NCBI GenBank assembly: GCA_029781975.1
Contig: JAKOVQ010000033.1
Span: 124,001-188,000 of the forward strand
Length of the DNA: 64,000 nucleotides
Source of the DNA: Acidobacteriota bacterium
GTDB taxonomy: Bacteria; Acidobacteriota; Thermoanaerobaculia; UBA5066
Reading direction: 5' to 3'
In this document: in pieces, positions 1-8,495 of the stretch
How positions within the stretch are numbered: the first letter of the stretch is position 1
How the letters are laid out: each line of letters starts with the position of its first letter
Notes under the pieces: generated by a model
The model's database searches: none
What the model was told of the DNA's origin: nothing
What the model saw: the letters and a program-made list of their open reading frames with translations, nothing else
Made by a program: the position numbers and the translations under genes

Positions 1-492
1 AGCTATCGGGACGCGTTGGCCGCGTTCCGCTCGCTCGAGCGGAGCCCCTTCCTCGGCCAGCCGGCTTGCTACTCCAGCGCCGGGGCCGATCCCCGGATGC
101 TCGTGACGAACGAGGGGATCCTCGACGTCTTCTTTCCGGACGCCGATCCCGAGCGGGGCGACTACGCGGGCGTCACGTTCCCCCTCGAGGGCCTCGAGAA
201 GGGACGAAGGTACCGGTTGAGCCTCGAGGTCGTCGACCCGTACACCGGCACGTTCCCCGGCCGATTCCTCCAGGTGCTGTGGCTGGACGACCGGATGATC
301 GAAAGCTACGACCTCGGGGCAGGTGCCTCGAGCGGGCCGCGTCGCGTGACGTACGAGTTCCGGGCCCTCGCCCGGGACGTGACGCTGAAGGCCGAGCTGC
401 GCGCGGTGGGTACCCCGGAAAAGGGCTGGGGCTGGGGCAATTCCGCAGGGGTCGGGATTCGCGACATCCGGCTGGAGGCGATCGGTCCCTGA
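1..492 (+). CDS. C-terminal part of an unrecognised protein (5' end outside window)
   Basis: The reading frame is open from the first base of the window and ends at the TGA at 490-492, so this is the last ~163 residues of a longer protein. The piece begins SYRDALAAFRSLER and runs into a beta-rich stretch with alternating hydrophobic residues (YRLSLEVVD, RFLQVLWLDD) and ends in GVGIRDIRLEAI. This looks like a C-terminal beta-sandwich of the kind appended to surface-glycan membrane proteins. The family is not recognised and no catalytic motif is visible. A TTG at 16 could act as a start, but the open frame upstream makes truncation by the window edge more likely. It converges on the NoeA-like methyltransferase with 120 nt between stops; that gap holds short GC-rich inverted repeats but no U-tract. 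Confidence 0.7.
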   Translation, partial: SYRDALAAFRSLERSPFLGQPACYSSAGADPRMLVTNEGILDVFFPDADPERGDYAGVTFPLEGLEKGRRYRLSLEVVDPYTGTFPGRFLQVLWLDDRMIESYDLGAGASSGPRRVTYEFRALARDVTLKAELRAVGTPEKGWGWGNSAGVGIRDIRLEAIGP

Positions 493-612
493 AGGGGCCC
501 TCCGGCCTCACGATCGAGGACGATCGGGACCGCGCCAGCCCGGCTCAGCCGGGACTCGTGCCGCCGTCCGCGCGGCGGGAGCCCGCCCCGGCGCCCCACG
601 GGGAGGCGATTC

Positions 613-2025
613 TCAGGAAGCGCCGCCGTCCCGCGACCGGCTCTCGCAGACGAGGAGGACGCGCGTCCCGCCGCAGAGGACGTGCCTCTCCGAGATCCGG
701 CCGCGCCGCTCGAGCGCCGACTCGAAGGCCCGGACGTCGTAGTCCTCGAACTGGTCCTCGCGGTTCAGGAGGAGGCGCCTCGCCATCGGGTCGTCCTTCG
801 TGACGAACTCGACGACGAGCCGGGATCCCAGGCTCATCAGCCAGTCGGCGAGCTCCTCGGTCCGGATGTTCCCGTGGAGGACGAGGTGGTGGACGAGCGC
901 GAGGGCGAGGACGACGTCGGGCTTCCCCCGGGCCTCGAGCGGACCGCGCTCGCGGAGCCGCCAGCCGAGGCCGGGGGAAGGGTCCGCGACGTCCCCGATC
1001 AGGGGGAGGATCCGCCGGTCGCCCGCCCGCCGCAGGTCGGCGTAGAGGCGTCCCACGCAACCCGTGTCGGAGTCGATCGCGACGACGCAGGCGGCCGACT
1101 CCGCCGCGATCCTCGAGTAGTGCCCGGTGTTCGCGCCGAGGTCCCAGACGAGGCCGGCGCCGGGCGCCGAGGTCGCCTTCCGGACGACCTCCTCCTTGAG
1201 CCTGGTGTCGTCCTCCGTGTACGAGGTGCTCGTTTCGTAGCCTTCCCACGCCGACTCCCGGCGCGGCTCCGGAAGCGCCTCGATCGCCCGCCGCAGCGAC
1301 CGGCTGTTCCGCTTCACGAGCTCCTCCGAGAACCCCGCCATCGCGAGCTCGGACCGGACGTTCTCTCCGGTGCCGCGATAGCGCGTGTCGGCCTTCGCGT
1401 GCAGCCAGACGTGGGTGAGGACCCCGCGGCGGAGCAGGTCGCGCGTCGTGAGCGCCCCGGCGCAGACGCCCGGCGGGACGCCGCCGAGGGCGCCTCGCAG
1501 CAGGACGTGCGCGGGGATCGACCGGACGCTCTCGAGGAGGAGGGGGTTCAGGAGCTCCGAGCAGAATTGCCTGTATCCGGCCCACGCCTCCCCCGCCCGA
1601 TAGGGCCCGATCGACGGCACGTCGATGAAGACGGGCCGCGAGCCGAGGAACTGCACGTTGTGGGCCGTGCCGTCGCGCAGGATCATCCCCTTCGCGAGCG
1701 CCTCGTCGAGGACGTCGAGCTCGAGGAGCGCCGCGTCGCGCAGCATCTCGAACGGCCACTCCCACGGGTGCGAGACGAACGGGACCGCGTCGTGCTCGAG
1801 GACGGCGCTCCAGCCGAGCGCCGCGAGCGCGGGAGGCACCTCCGGGGCCGGGAGGAGCCTCGTGCCGACGATCCGCTCGCCTTCGCGCAGCTTCGCGTAC
1901 AGACCGGACGTCTCGAGCTGCAGCCAGCTCTCGAGCGCGGCTCCGGAGAGCCCGCGGAGGACCCTCCCGTCCTCGCGGTAGACGCGCCCCGATCGATCCC
2001 GGAACGAGCCGGGATCGGGATTCAT
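613..2025 (-). CDS. NoeA-like SAM-dependent methyltransferase
   Basis: This 470-residue protein resembles the NoeA family, first named from rhizobial nodulation loci and common in surface-glycan clusters. The N-terminal half carries the family signature: FVSHPWEWPFEMLRDAALL near residue 85, then GMILRDGTAHNVQF and PVFIDVPSIGPY. The C-terminal half has a class I methyltransferase core: VWDLGANTGHYSRIAA (motif I, near residue 290), VVAIDSDTGCV and VLALALVHHLV. The likely role is methylation of a surface glycan or its precursor in the cytoplasm; the acceptor is unknown. The ATG at 2023-2025 overlaps the stop of the upstream small membrane protein gene by 4 nt (ATGA), so the two are probably translationally coupled. 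It is the last gene of the minus-strand run that starts at 11672. Confidence 0.85.
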   Translation of the reverse strand: MNPDPGSFRDRSGRVYREDGRVLRGLSGAALESWLQLETSGLYAKLREGERIVGTRLLPAPEVPPALAALGWSAVLEHDAVPFVSHPWEWPFEMLRDAALLELDVLDEALAKGMILRDGTAHNVQFLGSRPVFIDVPSIGPYRAGEAWAGYRQFCSELLNPLLLESVRSIPAHVLLRGALGGVPPGVCAGALTTRDLLRRGVLTHVWLHAKADTRYRGTGENVRSELAMAGFSEELVKRNSRSLRRAIEALPEPRRESAWEGYETSTSYTEDDTRLKEEVVRKATSAPGAGLVWDLGANTGHYSRIAAESAACVVAIDSDTGCVGRLYADLRRAGDRRILPLIGDVADPSPGLGWRLRERGPLEARGKPDVVLALALVHHLVLHGNIRTEELADWLMSLGSRLVVEFVTKDDPMARRLLLNREDQFEDYDVRAFESALERRGRISERHVLCGGTRVLLVCESRSRDGGAS

Positions 2026-2393
2026 CGTGGAGGACCGGACCCGGCCTGCGTGTCGTCGCCCGGCACGGGCTCCCGCCGCACCCAGCGACGGATCCGGCGC
2101 CAGAAGAGCCGCAGGAAGACGCCGAGACCGGCGAGGCCTCCCAGGATCACCTGGAGGATGAGGCTCGAAGCAGCCGGGTCGACGTACGCGAGCGCCGGCA
2201 GCGCGACCGGGACCGACGTCAGCGCGAGGAGGAGAAGCGCCGCCGGCCCGCGAAGGGAAAGGCCGGGCCGGGGAACGGCAGCCGGGACCGGACGGCGGAG
2301 GCGAGCCGCCGCGTCACCCCTTCGGCGCGCACCGTCGGCCCGTCCCGGGGCGGGCGCATCCGGAGGTCGAAGGCGGCGGGCAGAACGTTGCAC
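2022..2393 (-). CDS. small membrane protein next to NoeA-like methyltransferase
   Basis: The C-terminal ~80 residues look like a genuine small membrane protein: a hydrophobic segment (PAALLLLALTSVPVALPALA), then AYVDPAASSLILQVILGG as a second segment, then a basic tail (RLFWRRIRRWVRRE) and a polar end. Proteins of this AYVDP type often neighbour NoeA-like methyltransferases in glycan loci; their function is unknown. The start is uncertain. The only in-frame canonical start is GTG at 2391-2393, which adds an Arg/Pro-rich N-terminus of about 40 residues before the hydrophobic part and has no clear ribosome binding site. The stop overlaps the next start by 4 nt. The gap to the preceding large GT gene is 63 nt. 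Confidence 0.6.
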   Translation of the reverse strand: MQRSARRLRPPDAPAPGRADGARRRGDAAARLRRPVPAAVPRPGLSLRGPAALLLLALTSVPVALPALAYVDPAASSLILQVILGGLAGLGVFLRLFWRRIRRWVRREPVPGDDTQAGSGPPR

Positions 2394-2456
2394 GACAAAG
2401 CTCCCTGGCGAAGATCCGTGGGGATGATCGCACGGGGCAACCGTCCCGTGAAGCGA

Positions 2457-5400
2457 TCAGCCGTCCCCCTGCCGTCGCGCCGCCGGCACGACCGGGACCT
2501 TCCGGCAGGTGAAGAGCTCGGTCGCGTGGATGCAGAGCTCCGGGTGGTCCTCCCCGGAGTAGTCCACCGAGAAGCCGAGGGACGCGAGGAAGTCGTCGAG
2601 GTCGGTGCCGTAGGCGCGATAGGCGAGGGCCTCGCCCTCGGCGGAATTCGCGTCGCCGTGGTATTCCGGCGGGAGCAGGTCTTCGTCGCGGGTGGGGTCT
2701 TCCGGGACGACCACGCGCCGTCTCACGACCGTTCGGGGCCAGGCCCGGCAATGCGGCACGGTGAAGAGGTACTGGCCTCCGTCCCGCAGCACCCGGTGGA
2801 TCTCCCGGTGCGCGGCGTCGTCGCGGCGGACGTGCTCCATCACGTCGCTCGTGACGACCACGTCGAAGGAGCCGCTCGGGAACGAGAGGGCCTGAAGGTC
2901 CTGGTTCGTGATCCGGGGCCCGTACCGGGTCCCCGGCGGGTCGGACGGCCTGAAGAGCCCGATCTCGAGGTCGATCCAGTCGCAGGCCGCGAGGAGGTCG
3001 GGAATCGGGTAGGCGCACGAAGGCGCCTGGAACGGCCGCTGCGTGTCGAACACGCGGAGCCTCGGGCCGGCGTGCTGCCTCGGAAGCCCTGCGAGGCTGT
3101 CCGCTCGAGGCCCGCCGAGCTCCGCGATCGCCCGGAGGAGCCCGCGCGCGAGGGACCGATACCGGCTCGTCGCCCCGCAGCACCGGCAGACGAGAGATTC
3201 CCGAAGGGTGGACGGGTCGCCGAAGGTGAACTGCGTCGCCTCGCCGCAGGCGCAGCAGCGCCCGACGCGGTGCCCTCCCTGGTAGGCGAACCGCTCGGCT
3301 CGGCGAGGCGCTTCCGGGACGCTCTCGACCGGCCACGGAGGCGTCGCCCCCGGGTCGAGCGCGGCGGCGACCGCCTCGACGCGCGCCGTCCACGAGTTCT
3401 CGACGGCCACCCGGCGAAGGCGGGCCCGGTGGCCGGGGTCCCGCGAGTCGAGACGAGCGGCGTCGAGGGCGGAGGCGAGCTCCTCGCCGTTCCGGACGAT
3501 CCTCACCTCGGGGAAGGCGGCGCACTCCGGCATCGGCGTCGAGATGACGGGCTTGCCCCCCGCGAAGTACTCGAAGAGTTTCAGCGGCGAGGTGGCGTGG
3601 GTGATCTCGTTCACCACGAACGGGATGAAGGCCACGTCGAAGCAGGCCAGGACCGCGGGAATGTCCCGGTACGGCTGCGGCGGAAGGACGAAGACGTTCG
3701 GGAGCCGCTCGAGCTCCTCCAGGGACGGCGCGTCGGCGAGCTGGATCCCGAGGAGGACGAAGCTCCAGTCCGGGCGAAGGCGCGCGGCCGACGCGACGAG
3801 CCCGACGTCGAGCCACGAGGCGATCGCGCCGTAGTAGCCGACGACCGGCCGCCGCGCGTCGAGGACCGGCCGGAGCGCCTCGGGAGCGCCGTCGGAGGCC
3901 GCCGTCTCGAAGTGCTCGACGTCGACGGCGTTCGGGAGGTAGATCGCGTCGGGCCGCGCCCGCCGGCATTCCTCCAGGAGCGGACGCGAGACGCAGGCGA
4001 CGACGCTCGCCTCGCGGAGCATCCGCTCGTGGCTCGCCCGCAGGACCTCCTGGTTGTACGGGAAGACCGCGAGGTCGTCGATGCAGTCGTAGACGATGCG
4101 CCGGGTCGGCCAGGAGTCGACGAGCCCGGCGTTGTACGGCAGCGTCCAGAGGATCGGGGACGGAAGCCCGGTGAGGATCTCGACGGGACCCCGGAACAGG
4201 AGGAGGTTCTTCTCCACCTCCTGGAACCCGCCGAAGCTCTCGGCGGCGCTGTTCGAGCAGTCGAAGACGACGAAGGATCCGCTTCGGGCCAGGGCCCTCG
4301 CGAGGTGGTGGGGGCGCTGGACGAGCGCGATGTTCCACCCGATCGTCGGGAGGAAGACGACGACGCGCGAGGGGTCGGCGCCCGCCTGCGCCATCCGGTG
4401 GGCGAGCTCCTGCCGGAAGGCGGGGACCATCTTCTGCGCCTCGGGCGCGACGTGCGGGAGCCACAGCCCCCACTTCCGCTCGTAACGGGCCTTGTTCCGG
4501 TTGAAGATGTCGAGGTAGCGAGCCTCGCCGAGGGCGCCGAACGAGAGGCGTCCCGCGTGGTGGACGAAAGCGTCGCGGGCGCAGACCGTCCGGAGGCCGA
4601 GCGCCTTCACGCGCCGCGAGTAGTCGTCGTCCTCGAACATCCCGACCTCGAACTGCTCGTCGAGGGGGCCCGTCCGGCTCCAGGTGTCCCGGGTCATGGC
4701 GAGGCAGAACATGGCCAGCATCGCCGTCTCGACGAGCTCGCCGTCGTGCTCCCGCACGAAGGCCGCGGCCCACGCCGGGAGGTCCTCCAGCGAGGAGTAG
4801 CCGACCGGCACCCGCCCCTCGTTCGCGATCTCGTTCGTGGACGGCCCGAGGAGGCCGATCGTCGGGTCGGCGTGAAGGTGGCGGACGAGGGCGGCGAGGG
4901 CGCCGCGGGTCATCACGGTGTCGTTGTTGAGGAGGACGAGGACGTCCCCGGTGGCGAGGGCGAGCCCCTGGTTGTTCGCCGCGGCAAACCCGGCGTTCGT
5001 CTCGTTGAGGACGACGCGGACCCGCCCGTCGCGGGCCGCCTCCTCGCGGAGGAGCTCGGGAGTCCCGTCCGTCGACCCGTTGTCGACCACGATCACCTCG
5101 AGGTTCGGCCAGTCGTTCCGGTCCCTCAGGCTCGCGAGGCACCGCGCGTTCCACTCGCGGTTGTTCCAGGTGACGACCACCACCGAGACCCTCGGGAAGC
5201 ACCCCTCGAGGGCCGGAGCGAGGGCCTCGACGCGGTGAGCCCACGTCTGCTCGCGGGCGAACGCCCGTCTTCGCTCGCGCTCCTCCGGCGTGTCGCCGGA
5301 GAGGGCCGAGAGGACCTCGCGCTCCATCTCCTCGGGGGTCTCGGCGAGGCGCACCAGGTCGCCGAGGGCGACGACCTCGGGGAGGGGGACCGAGACGAGC

Positions 5401-6854
5401 GGGCGTCCCGCCGCGAGGATCTCGTAGGCCTTCACCGGGTTCGTCGCCTCGGTGAGGGGCGTCCGTCGGAACGGGATGAGGAGGACGTCCATCCTCGCGA
5501 TCCACCCGGGGAGGTCCGCGTAAGGGACCTCGCCGGGCATCTCGACGTTCGGGAGCGTCGAGAGCCGCGACGTGTCGGCGGTGTAGGTCGAGCCGACGAG
5601 CAGGAAGCGCCAGTCCGGTCTCCGCTGGGCGAGGTCGGCGACGAGGTCGGAGTCGAACCAGTCCGCGATGGCGCCGTAGTAGCCGATCACGGGGGCCGGC
5701 TTCGACGCCGGGGCCGGGACGGCCGCGAAGGGATCGAAGTCACATGCGTTCGGGACCCGGACGACTCGCCGGGCGAGCGGCGCGGCCTCGCGCTCGAGGA
5801 AGCCGGAGGAGACGACGACGAGGTCGGACCCCGTGAGGAGCTGCCGCTCCCGCGCGAGCATCGCGGGCTCGTTCGTCGAGAAGCCCGCGTGGAAGTCCAT
5901 GCAGTCGTAGACGATCGGCCAGGCGAGGCGGGAGCGGGCCGCCTCGACGAGGGGCGCCCAGAACGGCAGCTGGGCGAAGGAGACCGTCGCCCCGAGCCCC
6001 TCCTGGCGTCGGAGGGCGTCCAGCGACTCGAAGAGGGCGTCGACCTCGCCGGGCGCGAGGTCCTCCCGGTAGACGTTCTTCCGGGGGCCCCGCAGCGAGG
6101 CCTCGTAGACGTTCGCCCGGATCCTCCGGAGCGTGACGGCCGGCCCCTCGGATCTGAAGCTCTGGCTCACGTAGAAGACGCGGTGGCCCCGGTCGGCGAG
6201 CCGGCTCAGCAGCTGCTGGGGGCGCTGGAACCGGAAGTCCCACTCGATGATCGGGAAGCAGACGACGTCGAACGCCGCGCCGCCGGGGAGCGGGTGGGCC
6301 TCCGGATCCGGGGCCTCCGACGGCGGCGCGCTCTGCGCCGCCGGCTGCGTCGCCGCGAGAGGGAGCTCGCGGGGCGGGGCCGGAGGCGGGGTGGTCGGGG
6401 GGACGACGGCGCCGGGAGGCGGTCCCGGCGGTGTCCGGACGAGGCCGAGCGCCCGCAGGAGCCGCCAGTAGGCGGCGCCGAAGCGCCAGAGCCTCGAGCC
6501 GTGGATCCTCTGGAGCTCGGCCCGCAGGTCGTCGCGCTCGCGCGCGAGGGCGGCGAGCACCTCGTCCCTCGACGCGGCGTCCGCCGCCGAGGCCCGGAGC
6601 GCCGCGTCGGGCTCGGCCGCGGGCGCGACGCCCCGGCGGGCCGCCCTTCGCTCCCGCCTCCGTTCCTCCGCCTCTCGCCGGAGCTCGCCCTCGTCTCCCC
6701 TCCTCTCGGCCGCCTCGAGCTCTCGCCGCCGGAGCTGGAGCCGGAGGGCCCGGAGACGAGTCCGGCTGCGCTCCACGTGCTCTCTCAGAGCCTCGAGCTC
6801 GAGGAGCCTCTCGTCCGGCGGGTCCGGGGGCCGTTCGTCTCGCGTCGGGCTCAT
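2457..6854 (-). CDS. four-module enzyme: coiled coil, GT4, GT2, GT4, methyltransferase
   Basis: The protein has 1465 residues. Approximate layout: charged coiled coil 10-115 ending in IHGSRLWRFGAAYWRLLRAL; Pro/Ala linker; GT4-like module 194-550 (QRPQQLLSRLADRGHRVFYV, later ANPVKAYEILAAGRPLVSVP); GT2 module 553-810 (VSVVVVTWNNREW, IVVDNGSTDGTPELL, LLNNDT as the metal-binding site, FEDDDYSRRVK); second GT4-like module 828-1175 (FVVFDCSNS, SPLKLFEYFAGGKPVIST); and a methyltransferase 1188-1465 opening with two CxxC pairs (RCCACGE, CRCCGA) and containing FDVVVTSDVMEHV. It probably adds several sugars to a glycan and methylates a product. The start is the ATG at 6852-6854, overlapping the previous stop by 4 nt. 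The first GT4 module is closely similar to the whole GT encoded just upstream, which suggests duplication and fusion. Substrates cannot be inferred. Confidence 0.88.
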   Translation of the reverse strand: MSPTRDERPPDPPDERLLELEALREHVERSRTRLRALRLQLRRRELEAAERRGDEGELRREAEERRRERRAARRGVAPAAEPDAALRASAADAASRDEVLAALARERDDLRAELQRIHGSRLWRFGAAYWRLLRALGLVRTPPGPPPGAVVPPTTPPPAPPRELPLAATQPAAQSAPPSEAPDPEAHPLPGGAAFDVVCFPIIEWDFRFQRPQQLLSRLADRGHRVFYVSQSFRSEGPAVTLRRIRANVYEASLRGPRKNVYREDLAPGEVDALFESLDALRRQEGLGATVSFAQLPFWAPLVEAARSRLAWPIVYDCMDFHAGFSTNEPAMLARERQLLTGSDLVVVSSGFLEREAAPLARRVVRVPNACDFDPFAAVPAPASKPAPVIGYYGAIADWFDSDLVADLAQRRPDWRFLLVGSTYTADTSRLSTLPNVEMPGEVPYADLPGWIARMDVLLIPFRRTPLTEATNPVKAYEILAAGRPLVSVPLPEVVALGDLVRLAETPEEMEREVLSALSGDTPEERERRRAFAREQTWAHRVEALAPALEGCFPRVSVVVVTWNNREWNARCLASLRDRNDWPNLEVIVVDNGSTDGTPELLREEAARDGRVRVVLNETNAGFAAANNQGLALATGDVLVLLNNDTVMTRGALAALVRHLHADPTIGLLGPSTNEIANEGRVPVGYSSLEDLPAWAAAFVREHDGELVETAMLAMFCLAMTRDTWSRTGPLDEQFEVGMFEDDDYSRRVKALGLRTVCARDAFVHHAGRLSFGALGEARYLDIFNRNKARYERKWGLWLPHVAPEAQKMVPAFRQELAHRMAQAGADPSRVVVFLPTIGWNIALVQRPHHLARALARSGSFVVFDCSNSAAESFGGFQEVEKNLLLFRGPVEILTGLPSPILWTLPYNAGLVDSWPTRRIVYDCIDDLAVFPYNQEVLRASHERMLREASVVACVSRPLLEECRRARPDAIYLPNAVDVEHFETAASDGAPEALRPVLDARRPVVGYYGAIASWLDVGLVASAARLRPDWSFVLLGIQLADAPSLEELERLPNVFVLPPQPYRDIPAVLACFDVAFIPFVVNEITHATSPLKLFEYFAGGKPVISTPMPECAAFPEVRIVRNGEELASALDAARLDSRDPGHRARLRRVAVENSWTARVEAVAAALDPGATPPWPVESVPEAPRRAERFAYQGGHRVGRCCACGEATQFTFGDPSTLRESLVCRCCGATSRYRSLARGLLRAIAELGGPRADSLAGLPRQHAGPRLRVFDTQRPFQAPSCAYPIPDLLAACDWIDLEIGLFRPSDPPGTRYGPRITNQDLQALSFPSGSFDVVVTSDVMEHVRRDDAAHREIHRVLRDGGQYLFTVPHCRAWPRTVVRRRVVVPEDPTRDEDLLPPEYHGDANSAEGEALAYRAYGTDLDDFLASLGFSVDYSGEDHPELCIHATELFTCRKVPVVPAARRQGDG

Positions 6855-8482
6855 GTCCCCTCCCCCGGCCGGGTCGGCCCGGGGTCCTCTCGGTCTCCGA
6901 GGGAGGAGACGAGCTCCTCGAGCTGGAGAGCGCGCGCGTCCCACGAGTTCCGCCGCGCGAACGCGCGGCGGCGCTCCGCGATCGCCGGATCGTCTTCCCG
7001 AAGCGCCTCGTCGATCCGTTCCTCGAACTCCGCCGGCCCGGTGCCGAAACGGACGAGGTCTCCGAACGGCTCGAGCTCCGGGAGCGGAACCGAGACGAGA
7101 GGCCTTCCCGTCGCCATGATCTCGTACGCCTTGACGGGGTTGGCCGCCATCGTGAGCGAGGTCCGCCGGAACGGCAGGATGAAGACGTCGACGCCGTCGA
7201 TCCGGCCGACGAGCTCCCCGTAGGGCACCACCCCCGGGAACGAGACGTTCGGGAGCGCCGGGAGCCGCGTCAGGTCGGCGAGGTACGTCGGGCCGATCAG
7301 GAGGAAGTCCCACTCGGGCCGTCGCTGCGCCACGTCGGCCACGAGGTCCGAATCGAACCAGTCCGCGATGCAGCCGTAGAAGCCCACCGTGGGGCGCGCG
7401 CCCCGGGATCTCCGCGTGACCGTCGAGAAGTACTCCACGTCGCAGCCGTTCGGGACGAGCGTCACCCGCCGGCCGGCGAGACGCGCCCTCGCTTCGAGGG
7501 CCCGCGAGCTGACCACCACGCCGTCGGCGCTCCCCAGGATCCCCCGCTCCACGCCCTCCACCGCCGAGGCGTTCGTCAGGAAGCTCGCGTGGTCGTCCAT
7601 GCAGTCGTAGAGGACCTTCCAGCCGAGGGCGCGCCGCGCCCTCTCAGCCACCGGCCACCAGAACGGCTGATGGACGACCGAGACGGCGGAGGCGATCCCC
7701 TCGCGCTCGCCCAGCATCGCGAGCGACGCGAAGACCGCCTCCGCGTCGGTCGACGTCAGCTCCCCCGAGAAGAGCCTCGCGGCGCTGCCGTGGAGCCGAA
7801 GCGCGTAGACGCGCGGGCGGAGGCGGTGGACCTCGGGCGCTCCCGGGGCCGGCTCGAGGAACTGGCTGACGTAGAAGACGCGGTGCCCCAGGTCCGCCAG
7901 CCGGCTCAGGAGCTGCTGGGGACGCTGGAACAGGAACTCCCACTCCACGATGGAGAAGCAGACGACGTCGGGCAGACCCGGAACGACCGGATCGCGGCGG
8001 AGCCCGAAGGTCCGGGCCGGCGCCTCGACGGGCGGGGGAGCCGCCGACAGCGACGTCCCCGCGAGCACCGGATCCGCCGGGGCGGGGGCCGCCGGCGCGA
8101 GGGGGGGATCGGGCGCCGGCCCGGTCTCTCCTTCGGCCCTCGCCGGGAGGAGGCCGAGCCGGCGAAGGAACCGCCAGTAGAGGTTCCCGAGCCGCCACAC
8201 GCGCGTCGAGCAGACCTCCTGGAGCTTCCTGGCCGCCTCGTCCCTTCCGCGCCGCGCCGCCTCGAGCTCGGCCCGGAGGGTCGCCGTCACCCGGGCCACC
8301 TCGTCGTGAGAGGCGGCGATCGCGGCGCCCGCGTCCCGGAGGCGCTCGGACGTGGCACGGAACGCCGAGGCGAGGGCCTCGTACTCCTCCGAGGCGCGGC
8401 GCAGCTCGAGCGAGGTCTGCAGGAGGTCGGTCTCGAGCGCGGCGATCGTCCTCGCGGGAGAGGTGGGCGCCGGACCGGTCAC
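6851..8482 (-). CDS. coiled-coil GT4-type glycosyltransferase
   Basis: The 543-residue protein has an N-terminal coiled coil (residues ~10-90, AALETDLLQTSLELRRASEE and on) closed by the motif STRVWRLGNLYWRFLRRLG, then a Pro/Ala linker and a GT4-like domain. The domain carries EFLFQRPQQLLSRLADLGHR, LYDCMDDHASF, LVPNGCDVEYF, YGCIADWFDSDLVAD and ANPVKAYEIMATGRPLVSVP, matching the first GT4 module of the next gene almost element by element. I chose the GTG at 8480-8482 because it gives the protein starting TGPAPTSPARTIAALE and lies 13 nt after the wecB stop. Longer frames upstream run antisense-like through wecB. It is likely a cytoplasmic glycosyltransferase of a surface glycan; donor and acceptor are unknown. 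Confidence 0.85.
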   Translation of the reverse strand: MTGPAPTSPARTIAALETDLLQTSLELRRASEEYEALASAFRATSERLRDAGAAIAASHDEVARVTATLRAELEAARRGRDEAARKLQEVCSTRVWRLGNLYWRFLRRLGLLPARAEGETGPAPDPPLAPAAPAPADPVLAGTSLSAAPPPVEAPARTFGLRRDPVVPGLPDVVCFSIVEWEFLFQRPQQLLSRLADLGHRVFYVSQFLEPAPGAPEVHRLRPRVYALRLHGSAARLFSGELTSTDAEAVFASLAMLGEREGIASAVSVVHQPFWWPVAERARRALGWKVLYDCMDDHASFLTNASAVEGVERGILGSADGVVVSSRALEARARLAGRRVTLVPNGCDVEYFSTVTRRSRGARPTVGFYGCIADWFDSDLVADVAQRRPEWDFLLIGPTYLADLTRLPALPNVSFPGVVPYGELVGRIDGVDVFILPFRRTSLTMAANPVKAYEIMATGRPLVSVPLPELEPFGDLVRFGTGPAEFEERIDEALREDDPAIAERRRAFARRNSWDARALQLEELVSSLGDREDPGPTRPGEGT

Positions 8483-8495
8483 GTCGGGTCGCCCC

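Noticed and set aside
492-612. Short inverted repeat around 536-556 (CCCGGCT...AGCCGGG) as a bidirectional terminator
   Set aside because: The loop is too small for the full stem and no U-tract lies on either side.
2388-7223. A 1611-residue open frame on the plus strand opposite the multi-GT gene
   Set aside because: Same shadow effect: low-complexity Arg/Glu/Val/Pro composition without motifs, fully overlapping a gene with clear GT and methyltransferase signatures.
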